From Robertmurraya kyonggiensis (GTDB lineage: Bacteria > Bacillota > Bacilli > Bacillales > Cytobacillaceae), in the NCBI RefSeq assembly GCF_005116465.1, contig NZ_SWBM01000001.1, positions 1,612,001-1,676,000 of the forward strand: a stretch of DNA of 64,000 nt, read 5' to 3'. Below the pieces are notes generated by a model, which saw only the letters and a program-made list of their open reading frames with translations, ran no database searches and was not told the DNA's origin. Positions 44,185-52,965 of the stretch are shown here, piece by piece (the first letter of the stretch is position 1; every line of letters begins with the position of its first letter). The translations under genes were made by a program, and so were the position numbers.

Positions 44185-45534
44185 TTAAGCAGGTTGCCAA
44201 GTCCAAGTGGCCATTTTCTTCAAATTCATGGCAGCAAACGTAAGCATCGCCTGCATAGACAATTTTTTAAGACCTCGTAAGGTTGTCCATCGCATACCAT
44301 GCTTTTCTTTCACATCTGCAAAAACACGTTCTACCTTCTCTTTGCGTTTTGCGTATATCTGTTTGACTTCAACGTTGTGACGAAGATGTTCTGCCTCTTC
44401 TAAGTAAGCTTCCCATATATGACGTTGTATAAGCTTTTGATGGTTTTTACTTTCTGTACACTGGGATAGAAACGGACATTTTTCACAAATCGATGAATTT
44501 GATTTATATTGCCGATATCCTTCCTTCGTAGTTGTCGTGTATTTTAAGACCTGCCCTTGTGGGCAGAGATAACAATCATAATACTCGTCATACACATAAT
44601 CATGCTTTCGGAAAAAACCTTCTTTTGTTTTTGGGCGAGTATAAGGAAGGACAGGTAACATCTGATTCTCTAGTAGAAAGTTCGTGATCGCTGATGTTTT
44701 ATACGCTGCATCAGCAGCGGCTGCGAGTGGCTTCTTTACTTTTTCCACAACCTTCTCAACAAGAGGCTGTAACAGATGACTATCATGTACATTTCCGGGA
44801 GTCAATATCGTGCCTAACACAAATCCTTTTTCATCCGTAGCTGCATGAAAAGAATACGCAAATTGTTTAGTTCGTTCATCCTTTACATAGTAGCCACTTT
44901 CAGGGTCTGTCGTACTTTCCTTGATTTCTTTCCATTCCTCTTTTTTAAATTTCTCAGGTGGAAATGGCTTTTTCCCATGTTCTTCACGATCTAAATTGAG
45001 TTCCAATTGTAGTTTCTCTTCATAAGCACGAGTTTCCTTACGAACCATTTTTTTATCAAACTTTCGCTTATTAGCACTCGCTTTTACATGTGTAGAATCT
45101 AAGAAGATATGGTCAGCAGACAACAATCCTTTATCTGTAATCTCTTTCAAAATATGATAGAAAATATCTTCAAAAACATCGGAATCATGATAGCGACGTT
45201 CATAATTTTTACCGAAGGTAGAAAAGTGAGGGACTTCTGTGTAGAAACCGAATCCTAAAAACCAACCATAGGCCATGTTAGTTTCAATTTCTTTTATGGT
45301 TTGGCGCATGGAACGTATGCCAAATATGTATTGAATGAAGATCATCTTAAATAAAACTACTGGATCGATACTTGGACGACCAATCCCTGAATACAGGTTT
45401 TCAACCAAGGGATAAATGAAAGAAAAATCAATAGCTGACTCTAATTTTCGTACTAAATGATCTTCAGGAACTAATTGATCAATCGTCAGGATTTCTAATT
45501 GTCCACGTTCATTTGATTGGTTTCTCGTCATCAT
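44185..45534 (-). CDS. IS1182 family transposase
   Basis: A 449-residue DDE transposase. The N-terminal DUF772-type domain contains RPSIDPVVLFKMIFIQYI near residue 52 and TNMAYRWFLG-like segment NMAYGWFLGFG near 87; catalytic acids are likely in FLDSTHVKASANKRK near 145 and AADAAYKTSAITNFL near 268. A Cys cluster (YDCYLCPQG near 317, CEKCPFLSQC near 345) and the C-terminal RVFADVKEKHGMRWTTLRG near 415 are typical of the family. It is intact, with no frameshift. The ATG follows AGGTGACC. It would cut and paste or copy the element by acting on the terminal repeats. Confidence 0.93.
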   Translation of the reverse strand: MMTRNQSNERGQLEILTIDQLVPEDHLVRKLESAIDFSFIYPLVENLYSGIGRPSIDPVVLFKMIFIQYIFGIRSMRQTIKEIETNMAYGWFLGFGFYTEVPHFSTFGKNYERRYHDSDVFEDIFYHILKEITDKGLLSADHIFLDSTHVKASANKRKFDKKMVRKETRAYEEKLQLELNLDREEHGKKPFPPEKFKKEEWKEIKESTTDPESGYYVKDERTKQFAYSFHAATDEKGFVLGTILTPGNVHDSHLLQPLVEKVVEKVKKPLAAAADAAYKTSAITNFLLENQMLPVLPYTRPKTKEGFFRKHDYVYDEYYDCYLCPQGQVLKYTTTTKEGYRQYKSNSSICEKCPFLSQCTESKNHQKLIQRHIWEAYLEEAEHLRHNVEVKQIYAKRKEKVERVFADVKEKHGMRWTTLRGLKKLSMQAMLTFAAMNLKKMATWTWQPA

Positions 45535-45583
45535 GGTAGGTCACCTCGAAAAGTAATTTATCCAATGTTTAAAAAGCTTGAAT

Positions 45584-45709
45584 TTGATTGGAGCAGAGGG
45601 TGGCGACTCCTGCGGGAAAAGCGGGAAAGTCGAGACCCTGGACTGAGCGTAGCGAGGGAAGCGGCTCGGCCCCGCCCGCGGAAAGCGTCCACCCGGAGCG
45701 GAAATCAAC
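45584..45709 (-). repeat. GC-rich subterminal inverted element, right copy
   Basis: Inverted, diverged counterpart of the left element at 44042-44170. Shared landmarks include TTGATTTCCGCTCCGGG at the outer end, CTTTCCG-GGGCGG, GCGGG blocks and CTCCAATCAA at the inner end. The stretch between it and the transposase carries the transposase promoter region. Confidence 0.7.
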
Positions 45710-45746
45710 TTACACTATTTACATAATTCTATTTTAAAAGAAAAAA

Positions 45747-45791
45747 GAGTGTAGGCAAACTCGAAAATTTTCGAGTTTGTCTACACTCTGA
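45747..45791 (-). terminator. terminator at the outer right end of the IS
   Basis: The arms GTGTAGGCAAACTCGAAAA and TTTTCGAGTTTGTCTACAC (one mismatch) form a 19-pair hairpin that, on the minus strand, is followed by TTTTTTCTTTT. It would stop transcripts from the rhodanese-like gene before they enter the transposase, a known way for IS elements to limit their own expression. Confidence 0.75.
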
Positions 45792-45795
45792 AGCT

Positions 45796-45815
45796 AGATC
45801 TCTTGATCTGGTTTC
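45796..45815 (+). repeat. Right copy of the IS target duplication
   Basis: AGATCTCTTGATCTGGTTTC, identical to 43944-43963. It continues into CTTTGTATGCC, the missing arm of the CAP terminator, confirming that the target was one hairpin. Confidence 0.7.
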
Positions 45816-45886
45816 TTTGTATGCCTAAGACTATTAATTTAAAGAACGAAACGCTCTACTTATGACTGCGGGCACGACAGTGGGTT

Positions 45887-46249
45887 TTAGGCTAGTTTTT
45901 TATCACACTTAGCATCTGTTAATGTATAACTTTTAACATGATATCCTTTTTTTCGTAGGAAACGAATACTAATATTCTTTTCAAGAGGATTCGCAGCCAC
46001 CACATGAACTTTTTTACCAGGAATTTCATGAAAATATCTGTTTAAATAAGCAACTGGTATATTAATGGTTGAATGAAAAGAATCTTTGTAGGCCCGATTA
46101 TAGTCTCTTACATCAACAACAGTAAGATCTTTCTCATCAATATCAAACAAGTGAATGCAATGTACTCCAAAAACTGGGAGATACCTCAAAAGCATAAAAA
46201 TAATTACGAGACCAGCTAAGAATCCGAATATCGCCATTTTCTTCCCCAT
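45887..46249 (-). CDS. Membrane-anchored rhodanese-like protein without catalytic Cys
   Basis: A 120-residue protein with an N-terminal membrane segment (about 5-22) and a rhodanese-like domain (LTVVDVRDYNRAYKDSFHSTINIP near residue 43, cut here to VVDVRDYNRAY). The active-site loop, normally C-x4-R/K, reads VAANPLEKN, with Ala in place of Cys, so sulfur transfer is not expected. A later Cys in TDAKCDKKLA near the C-terminus is outside the loop. The start may be the ATG at 46237 instead of 46249. It stands alone between hutG and the IS. A structural or redox-sensing role is possible but unproven. Confidence 0.7.
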   Translation of the reverse strand: MGKKMAIFGFLAGLVIIFMLLRYLPVFGVHCIHLFDIDEKDLTVVDVRDYNRAYKDSFHSTINIPVAYLNRYFHEIPGKKVHVVAANPLEKNISIRFLRKKGYHVKSYTLTDAKCDKKLA

Positions 46250-46343
46250 CCTGTACGCAAATGTAGTGCTCAGATAGAATTTATTCTACCCACATATTTG
46301 CGTAAGGTCAATTTAGGCGTACTGTCTTTTGAAAATTTTCACT

Positions 46344-47312
46344 TTATTCTTTCATGGCTTTACCCGTCAAATATTGAAGCCAGGCATGAACACCGATTTT
46401 GACTGTTTCTTGAACGGAAGAATCCTTTGTCGGATCAAGACAAACAAAATCTATATGTTTAACACTTGCATGCTTTCCAATCTCGAGTAAGATATCAAAC
46501 AACTCCGCTGATGTCATTCCACCGGTCGTTGAAGCAGGAACACCTGGGGCAAAAGCAATATCTAGAACATCCATATCAACTGTTACATAAATGCGGTCCA
46601 CTTGCCTTGATAAGTTTACAATGGATTCTCGAATGGTATTGAGAAGCCCTTTATTTCTTGCCTTTTTCAACGGAATCATTTGAATTTCATGATCCTTAGC
46701 GTAATCGATTAAGGATTTGGCATTATAGAATCCATGTAAGCCGACGTTCACGATATGATTTCCTTGAACCACCTGACTATCAATCAGTTGCCGAATCGGT
46801 GTCCCATTTGCTGGACCAAGTTCCTTCGGATCTCTTACATCGAGATGCGTATCTAACTGTAGAATTCCAATGCTTTTTTGTGAATATTTTTGTTTTATCC
46901 CCCGAATGGCACAGGCAGTAACCGAATGATCTCCCCCAATCATACAGGTAATTGATTCAGGATACTGTTCTACCAAATATTTTGTCGCCGCTTCAATCCG
47001 TTGATGGGAGAGAAATATATCTGTTGTATGCATGCTCACATCCCCTGCATCTCCAACAACTAAACTTGTTAAATCGACGTCCTCTTCCAAATTGTAGGTA
47101 GCGAACTTTTTCCATAACCTCCGAAATTCATCAGGGTATTGAGAAGCGCCTGAAACACTGATGGAAGAACGGGATATTGGTGCCCCATAGAGAATCACAT
47201 CCGGTTGTCCGGAACAATCTTTTAGTGGCTTCACCCATTGGTGAACAAACTCTTCTTTTTCACCTGCATTTATCCATGCCCATTCAGGCGGTTGTAACCA
47301 ATTTTCACTCAC
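46344..47312 (-). CDS. hutG: Formimidoylglutamase
   Basis: HutG hydrolyses N-formimidoyl-glutamate to glutamate and formamide, the last step of histidine breakdown in Bacillus. The 322-residue arginase-family protein has the Mn ligands in IGGDHSVTA near residue 126, LDTHLDVRDP near 152 and TVDMDVLDIAFAPGVP near 242. It overlaps hutI by 8 bases and ends the hut operon. The operon has no hutM-type permease gene at this end, unlike B. subtilis. Confidence 0.95.
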   Translation of the reverse strand: MSENWLQPPEWAWINAGEKEEFVHQWVKPLKDCSGQPDVILYGAPISRSSISVSGASQYPDEFRRLWKKFATYNLEEDVDLTSLVVGDAGDVSMHTTDIFLSHQRIEAATKYLVEQYPESITCMIGGDHSVTACAIRGIKQKYSQKSIGILQLDTHLDVRDPKELGPANGTPIRQLIDSQVVQGNHIVNVGLHGFYNAKSLIDYAKDHEIQMIPLKKARNKGLLNTIRESIVNLSRQVDRIYVTVDMDVLDIAFAPGVPASTTGGMTSAELFDILLEIGKHASVKHIDFVCLDPTKDSSVQETVKIGVHAWLQYLTGKAMKE

Positions 47313-48573
47313 CTCGGTCCACCACCTGAATCCCTTTTTTCCATACAGCTTTCACATGATTCACACCAAATAGATATTGAAGTTCTCGGTAATCCTTCAC
47401 ATTCCACAAGACGATATCTGCTTGCTTCCCAACCTCGAGTGAACCGACAAGATGTTCTTGCTTAATGGCACAAGCTGCATTGTAAGTCGCGGCAGTTAAT
47501 GCCTCTGCTGGCGTAAGTCGCATAGTAATACAGGCAAGATTCATCACGAGTGGCATCGATGTCGTTGGCGAAGAGCCTGGATTACAGTCCGTTGATATCG
47601 CCACAGGTACACCTGCATCAATCATCTTTCTTCCTTTCGCCGCTAGCTCCCTTAAATACAATGCTGTCGCAGGTAAAAGGCAGGCAATAACCCCAGCTTC
47701 AGCCATTTTTCCGATGCCTTCATCCGTTGCTTTTAACAAATGTTCGGCAGAGATTGCCCCTACCCGTGCTGCCAATTCTGCTCCACCGTATGATATTATC
47801 TCATCAGCATGGATTTTTGGAATCAGTCCATATTTCTTTCCAGCCTCTAAGATTCTTTCTGACTGCTCAGGTGTGAACACCCCTTTTTCACAAAATACGT
47901 CATTGAAGACTGCTAGCTTTTCCTTTGCTACAATTGGGATCCATTCTTGAATGAGAATGTCTACGTATTCATCTTCTTTACCCTTAAATTCTGATGGAAC
48001 CGCGTGGGCCCCCATAAAAGTCGGTATAAGATCGATTGGATGCTGTTTCTTTAATTTCTTCATGACTCTTAGCTGCTTCAATTCGGTCTCGAGATTCATG
48101 CCATAGCCACTTTTTCCTTCGACAGTTGTTACACCATGCTGTAAAAAAGAATCGAGTCTCCTCGATGTCTGTTCCATGATCTCGACCTCAGTTGCCTCAC
48201 GTGTCATGCGGGTAGTAGCATGAATTCCTCCTCCAGCATTCATGATCTCCATGTAGGTGGCACCTTCAAGGCGCATTTCAAATTCTTTTTCTCTGCTTCC
48301 TGCATAAACAACATGGGTATGTGGATCGATAAGTCCAGGTGTAACCAAATGATTGGAAGCATCAACTATTTCTGCCTCTTCTATGCGACCACCAAAATTT
48401 TTTGCTAATTCTTGTGTGGTTCCGATTGCTTGAATTATACCTTCTTCTATCCAAAGGCTTCCGTCTTCAATAATGCCAAGTTCAGACATCACTTTGCCTG
48501 TACGAGGACCTTTATGATTTGATGCTAGAGTGGCGAGCTGATTGCCGTGAATAATCCAAATGGGTTTTGTCAT
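47305..48573 (-). CDS. hutI: Imidazolonepropionase
   Basis: HutI opens the imidazolone ring to give N-formimidoyl-glutamate. The 422-residue amidohydrolase has the metal motif [18 protein letters not shown] near residue 73, HADE near 251 and [14 protein letters not shown] near 325. It starts inside the end of hutU (ATGA, 4 bases). Confidence 0.96.
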   Translation of the reverse strand: MTKPIWIIHGNQLATLASNHKGPRTGKVMSELGIIEDGSLWIEEGIIQAIGTTQELAKNFGGRIEEAEIVDASNHLVTPGLIDPHTHVVYAGSREKEFEMRLEGATYMEIMNAGGGIHATTRMTREATEVEIMEQTSRRLDSFLQHGVTTVEGKSGYGMNLETELKQLRVMKKLKKQHPIDLIPTFMGAHAVPSEFKGKEDEYVDILIQEWIPIVAKEKLAVFNDVFCEKGVFTPEQSERILEAGKKYGLIPKIHADEIISYGGAELAARVGAISAEHLLKATDEGIGKMAEAGVIACLLPATALYLRELAAKGRKMIDAGVPVAISTDCNPGSSPTTSMPLVMNLACITMRLTPAEALTAATYNAACAIKQEHLVGSLEVGKQADIVLWNVKDYRELQYLFGVNHVKAVWKKGIQVVDRGE

Positions 48574-50246
48574 TCAGCTGCACCTTCTTGATTAAGCATA
48601 GGCATTTTGATCCCTTTTTCGATGGCCGTTTTCTTCGCTATTTCATAGCCCGCATCCGCATGCCGTACAACACCCATTCCAGGATCTGTTGTTAACACTC
48701 TTTCAATCCGCTCGGACGCTTCCTTCGTCCCATCTGCCACGATAACTACACCTGCATGCTGCGAATAACCCATTCCAACTCCGCCACCATGATGGACTGA
48801 AACCCAAGTTGCACCGCCCACTGCATTAATTAAAGCGTTTAATATCGGCCAATCCGAGACGACATCTGAACCATCCAGCATCGCTTCTGTTTCTCGATTT
48901 GGTGAGGCAACTGAGCCTGAGTCAAGATGGTCACGACCGATGACAATGGGAGCTTTTAATTCTCCACTAGCAACCATGTCATTCATGATTTTTCCAAAAC
49001 GTGCTCGTTCTCCATACCCAAGCCAACAAATGCGAGAAGGCAGTCCTTGAAATTGAATCTTTTCTTGAGCCATTCGAATCCAATTACATAAATGTTCATT
49101 ATCAGCAAATTCACGTAAAATCGCTTCATCTGTTTTATAAATATCCTCCGGGTCTCCTGATAAAGCAGCCCATCGGAATGGTCCTTTTCCCTCACAAAAT
49201 TGCGGACGAATGAACGCAGGAACAAATCCTGGAAAAGCAAAAGCATCTTCTACTCCTTCATCTTTGGCAACCTGGCGAATGTTATTGCCGTAATCAAAGG
49301 TAATCGCGCCCTTTTCCATCATATCTAGCATTGCTTTTACATGGAGTGCAATCGATTCCTTTGAAAGTTTGACGTATTCCTCAGGCTTCAATTCTCTTAA
49401 ACTAGTAGCTTCTGCAAGAGTCATGTGAACTGGAATGTAGCCATTTAACGGGTCATGCGCTGATGTTTGGTCAGTTAACACGTCTGGAATGAATCGTCGC
49501 TGTAGCATTTCTGGCAAAAGTTCAGCTGCATTTCCTAATAAACCTATTGAAAGTGCTCTTCCTTCACGCTTCGCCTCATTCGCAAGTTGAAGTGCTTCAT
49601 CAAGCGATTTCGTTTTTACATCGGTATACTTCGTTTCAATCCGACGATCAATTTTTGATTCATCCACTTCTATAGCGATACAAACACCACCATTCATCGT
49701 TACTGCAAGGGGTTGTGCACCACCCATTCCCCCTAGTCCAGCTGTTAAAGTGATCGTATCTTTAAGCGTTCCGTTAAAATGTTGCTTTGCTAGCTCTGCA
49801 AAGGTTTCATACGTTCCTTGAACAATGCCTTGCGAGCCAATATAGATCCAGCTTCCCGCCGTCATTTGCCCATACATCATTAAGCCCCTTTTATCCAGTT
49901 CATGGAATGTATCCCAATTAGCATAAGCAGGGACAATATTGGAATTTGCAATCAATACACGTGGCGCATTTTCATGTGTTCTAAAAATAGCAACTGGTTT
50001 TCCAGACTGAATCATCAACGTTTCGTCATTTTCAAGCTTCTTTAATGACTCGACAATCGCATCAAAGCTTTCCCAATTTCGCGCAGCCTTACCAATACCA
50101 CCGTAAACGACCAAATCTTCAGGACGTTCTGCCACCTCCGGATCCAAGTTATTCATCAGCATGCGCAAAGCCGCTTCCTGCTGCCACCCCTTCGTATTTA
50201 GCTGGGTTCCTTGATAACGAACTACTCTGTTATTTGTTTGATTCAT
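48570..50246 (-). CDS. hutU: Urocanate hydratase
   Basis: HutU adds water to urocanate to give 4-imidazolone-5-propanoate, using tightly bound NAD+. The 558-residue protein is standard length. Visible conserved segments are [20 protein letters not shown] near residue 130 (core [12 protein letters not shown]), [12 protein letters not shown] near 176, [10 protein letters not shown] near 420 and [13 protein letters not shown] near 500. The ATG follows TAGGAGGGTG. It is 39 bases downstream of hutH. Confidence 0.97.
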   Translation of the reverse strand: MNQTNNRVVRYQGTQLNTKGWQQEAALRMLMNNLDPEVAERPEDLVVYGGIGKAARNWESFDAIVESLKKLENDETLMIQSGKPVAIFRTHENAPRVLIANSNIVPAYANWDTFHELDKRGLMMYGQMTAGSWIYIGSQGIVQGTYETFAELAKQHFNGTLKDTITLTAGLGGMGGAQPLAVTMNGGVCIAIEVDESKIDRRIETKYTDVKTKSLDEALQLANEAKREGRALSIGLLGNAAELLPEMLQRRFIPDVLTDQTSAHDPLNGYIPVHMTLAEATSLRELKPEEYVKLSKESIALHVKAMLDMMEKGAITFDYGNNIRQVAKDEGVEDAFAFPGFVPAFIRPQFCEGKGPFRWAALSGDPEDIYKTDEAILREFADNEHLCNWIRMAQEKIQFQGLPSRICWLGYGERARFGKIMNDMVASGELKAPIVIGRDHLDSGSVASPNRETEAMLDGSDVVSDWPILNALINAVGGATWVSVHHGGGVGMGYSQHAGVVIVADGTKEASERIERVLTTDPGMGVVRHADAGYEIAKKTAIEKGIKMPMLNQEGAAE

Positions 50247-50285
50247 TTTTACACCCTCCTAGGTTTCAAAAAATCTTGTTTTCCG

Positions 50286-51806
50286 TCACTTTTCGACTTC
50301 AAAAATCACTTTTTTTTTCGTAGGAGAAAACTCTGTCTTCAGCCAGGTTGTTGCTTCCTCAATATCCTTGGAAAAAACTCTGTCTTTATCGATAAAGGGA
50401 ACCCTTTTTCTCCCCTGTTCAAAAATATCTCTTGTAGCTGGAGCCATTTTTTCCTTTCCGCGAATTTCCGCCGCTTGACTCGCACAAATAAATTCAATCG
50501 CTATAACCCGTCTAGTATTTTGAATGATTTGATAGGCATGCCTTGAACCAATCGTTCCCATACTCACATGGTCCTCTTGATTTGCAGACGATGGGATCGA
50601 ATCCACGCTTGCAGGGTGAGCTAACGTTTTATTTTCAGAAACAAGGGATGCTGCACAATATTGCATGATCATCGCCCCTGATTGTAACCCCGGTTCTGCA
50701 CTTAAAAATGGTGGCAAATCATTAAGCTGAGGATTGACGAGTCTTTCAATCCGTCTTTCGGAAATATTGGCAAGCTCAGCGATTGCTATCCCTAGAAAAT
50801 CCATCGCAAAAGCGATCGGTTGCCCATGAAAATTCCCTCCAGAAATCACTTTTTTTCCACCATCAAAAATTAGAGGATTATCTGTTGCAGCGTTTATTTC
50901 GATTTCAAGCTTTTCCTTCACGTAATTTAATGTTTGCCATGTAGCTCCATGAACCTGTGGTATGCAGCGTAAGGAATACGCATCCTGTACTCGGATATCT
51001 CCTTGCTTTGTAATCAGTTTGCTTCCTTCAAGGAACTCCCTCATTCTTTTCGCAACAGCAATTTGTTCTGGATAGCCACGAGCAATATGAACATCCTCAT
51101 CAAATGCATCGATGATCCCCTTTAACCCCTCCATCGTAATGGCAGCAATCGCTTCCGATTGAAAGGCAAGCTTTTCAGCCTCAAGATAGGCTATAACCCC
51201 CATTGCCGTCATCGCTTGGGTCCCATTAATTAATGCGAGTCCTTCCTTAGCTGTTAATGTGATAGGAAAAATCCCTTCTTGAGACATGGCATCTAATGCT
51301 TCAACTCTTTTTCCTTTGTAAAATACTTCTCCTTCTCCAAGAAGAGGTAAGACTAAGTGGGAAAGAGGCGCTAAATCACCACTTGCTCCCAGTGACCCCT
51401 GCTGTGGAACAATCGGATGAATCTCTTTATTAACGAACTCTAGTAATCTTTCAATCACTACTTTTCTAACTCCAGAATACCCCTTCAATAAGGCGTTCGC
51501 CCTTAGAACCAACATGGCTCTTGATGCGAGTTCTGGGAATGGTTCTCCTACCCCGCAAGCATGGGAGTGAATTAAGTTCAGCTGTAACTCCTCAACATTT
51601 TCAGGGTCAATCAGAACATCACTAAATTTCCCGAAACCCGTTGTTATCCCATACACGACTCTATTCTCCTGAACAATTTGTTCGACGGCTTTACGGCTCT
51701 CCTCTACCTTTTTCCATGACTCTGATGATGCTGACACTTTTTCTCGTTCAAAGAGAAGTCTTTTCATTCCATCTAATGTAAGTGAATGACCTGTTAATAC
51801 CACCAT
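50286..51806 (-). CDS. hutH: Histidine ammonia-lyase
   Basis: HutH removes ammonia from histidine to form urocanate, the first step. The 506-residue enzyme carries the Ala-Ser-Gly triad that forms the MIO cofactor ([14 protein letters not shown] near residue 141), [10 protein letters not shown] near 53 and [12 protein letters not shown] near 322. The ATG follows GGGTGAACAT. Expression depends on HutP-mediated antitermination at the hairpin between hutP and this gene. Confidence 0.97.
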   Translation of the reverse strand: MVVLTGHSLTLDGMKRLLFEREKVSASSESWKKVEESRKAVEQIVQENRVVYGITTGFGKFSDVLIDPENVEELQLNLIHSHACGVGEPFPELASRAMLVLRANALLKGYSGVRKVVIERLLEFVNKEIHPIVPQQGSLGASGDLAPLSHLVLPLLGEGEVFYKGKRVEALDAMSQEGIFPITLTAKEGLALINGTQAMTAMGVIAYLEAEKLAFQSEAIAAITMEGLKGIIDAFDEDVHIARGYPEQIAVAKRMREFLEGSKLITKQGDIRVQDAYSLRCIPQVHGATWQTLNYVKEKLEIEINAATDNPLIFDGGKKVISGGNFHGQPIAFAMDFLGIAIAELANISERRIERLVNPQLNDLPPFLSAEPGLQSGAMIMQYCAASLVSENKTLAHPASVDSIPSSANQEDHVSMGTIGSRHAYQIIQNTRRVIAIEFICASQAAEIRGKEKMAPATRDIFEQGRKRVPFIDKDRVFSKDIEEATTWLKTEFSPTKKKVIFEVEK

Positions 51807-51859
51807 ATGTTCACCCGCTTTCGTTGTAGTCCTTTACCCAATTAAAGCAACAATAACAA

Positions 51860-51960
51860 AGGGGGCTGTACTAAAGAAATCAGTAATTGATTTCAATAGT
51901 ACAGCCCCCTAGTATCTAATCGCTCTGGGCAAAAGTTATTTAATTGATTTGTTAACTAGA
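51860..51960 (-). promoter_or_regulatory. HutP-dependent attenuator between hutP and hutH
   Basis: On the minus strand a hairpin with arms AGGGGGCTGTACTA and TAGTACAGCCCCCT (51860-51910) is followed by TTTGTTATT. UAG triplets, the known contacts of the HutP hexamer, occur at 51956-51958, 51916-51918, 51909-51911 and 51871-51873. In B. subtilis HutP with histidine and Mg2+ binds UAG clusters and prevents the terminator from forming. Position, triplets and the presence of hutP upstream all fit. Confidence 0.85.
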
Positions 51961-51965
51961 TTGGC

Positions 51966-52409
51966 TCAAATATGATTGATTCCGAGCCCTAATGTCTCAT
52001 GCTCTAATCCTCTAACTGGTGCACCGATTGTTCCATATATTGCAACAGCCAACCATTCACCTTCTACTTCTTCCTCGTATGGATTGCCACGAACTACGGC
52101 AAATCGTAGTCCCACGGTTCTCATCACGGAACCTAACTGCATCTGTCCACGGGTGATCCCATGAAGTGCTTCCATAATGGCATGATATAAAGCATGGCTT
52201 TCTCGATACAAGTTCTCTTTAATAATCCCTTGTTGTTTGGCTGCAACCTCAATCGCTGCAACAACTTTTTGTGAATCCATTGAACCCACTTTTCCTAAAC
52301 AACTTTTCCAGTTCAGTTGCTTCGTGATCTCCTCTAACTCATGAGTTTCTTCCATCAACAGTAGCAATGTAGCATGACGTCCAATTCGATGTTCCTTCTT
52401 CAAAGTCAT
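51966..52409 (-). CDS. hutP: Hut operon antiterminator HutP
   Basis: HutP is the histidine- and Mg2+-responsive RNA-binding protein that lets polymerase read into hutH. The 147 residues match the B. subtilis protein closely: [14 protein letters not shown] near residue 7, [18 protein letters not shown] near 38, [17 protein letters not shown] near 67, [16 protein letters not shown] near 92 and the C-terminal GLGINHI. The His residues of YRESHALYH are the metal ligands in the known structure. First gene of the operon. Confidence 0.95.
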   Translation of the reverse strand: MTLKKEHRIGRHATLLLLMEETHELEEITKQLNWKSCLGKVGSMDSQKVVAAIEVAAKQQGIIKENLYRESHALYHAIMEALHGITRGQMQLGSVMRTVGLRFAVVRGNPYEEEVEGEWLAVAIYGTIGAPVRGLEHETLGLGINHI

Positions 52410-52460
52410 TGATAATCACTCACAATTTCTCATATTCACTAGTGTCTAATATCTATTTTT

Positions 52461-52489
52461 AGAATATAGGAAATATTCATATACGTCAA
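52461..52489 (-). promoter_or_regulatory. hut operon promoter
   Basis: TTGACG (52484-52489) and TATTCT (52461-52466) are 17 bases apart on the minus strand, about 50 bases ahead of hutP. Confidence 0.6.
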
Positions 52490-52534
52490 TTGGAATTGGT
52501 TCATTAAACTTGGTCAAATCATAATTGCCGTTCA

Positions 52535-52566
52535 CAAAAAAGGACTGAATGAAATCAGCCCTTCAT
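52535..52566 (-). terminator. terminator of the 52.6-kb small gene
   Basis: On the minus strand AAGGGCTGAT-TTCATT-CAGTCCTT followed by TTTTGTG. Confidence 0.75.
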
Positions 52567-52571
52567 GCCTT

Positions 52572-52910
52572 CTACTCCTTTTCTTTTTGATCCTCAACTT
52601 TGTCATTCATAGCTCGAAAGATTTGTGTATTCATACTCCCCTGAACAATATTTTCTAAAAAGAATTCCCCGATCAATTTAATATATTTCTCGTCATCGAA
52701 CATCTTCTTGTTTTGCAGTTCCATTTCTGCAAGCCCTTCATAAGTGATTAAAAAAGCGTATGTATAATCCTGACCTGTTATGGGTGTAAGGATTTCAACA
52801 TGATGGTTATATTCTTTATTTCGATATTTTTTTATCTTTTTTGCACATTCGATGGCTTCTTTGAATTTATCTTGTTTGACCTCAAATGTTTGATATACAA
52901 AAATGGACAT
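52572..52910 (-). CDS. Small hypothetical protein, possible dimeric alpha/beta-barrel
   Basis: A 112-residue soluble protein. The N-terminus (SIFVYQTFEVKQDKFKEAIE) and the central strand (DYTYAFLITYEGLAEME) suggest the ferredoxin-like dimeric alpha-beta barrel of antibiotic-monooxygenase or NIPSNAP-type proteins, although the match is by pattern only. The ATG at 52910 follows GGAGGTGAAG, better than 52925. It lies downstream of the amino-acid permease on the same strand, 56 bases away. The function is not recognised. Confidence 0.55.
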   Translation of the reverse strand: MSIFVYQTFEVKQDKFKEAIECAKKIKKYRNKEYNHHVEILTPITGQDYTYAFLITYEGLAEMELQNKKMFDDEKYIKLIGEFFLENIVQGSMNTQIFRAMNDKVEDQKEKE

Positions 52911-52965
52911 TCCCTTCACCTCCAATAAAATTATTATCTATCTAGATAATTTCTTTATTCTCTCG

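Larger units (their letters stand above)
43961..45795 (-). mobile_element. IS1182-type insertion sequence (about 1.83 kb)
   Basis: Terminal inverted repeats are TTCAGACTGTCGACAAA (43961-43977) and the reverse complement TTCAGAGTGTAGACAAA at 45776-45792, matching at 15 of 17 positions. Inside each end lies a GC-rich 126-129 bp inverted element. A single transposase fills the centre, and a 17-20 bp target duplication flanks the element. The exact right boundary is uncertain by 3 bases. The element is complete, so it may still be active. It sits in the transcription terminator of the CAP gene. Confidence 0.85.

Noticed and set aside
43961-45795. A larger transposon or genomic island around the IS
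   Set aside because: Flanking genes are ordinary chromosomal Bacillus genes, and the flanks rejoin into one terminator.
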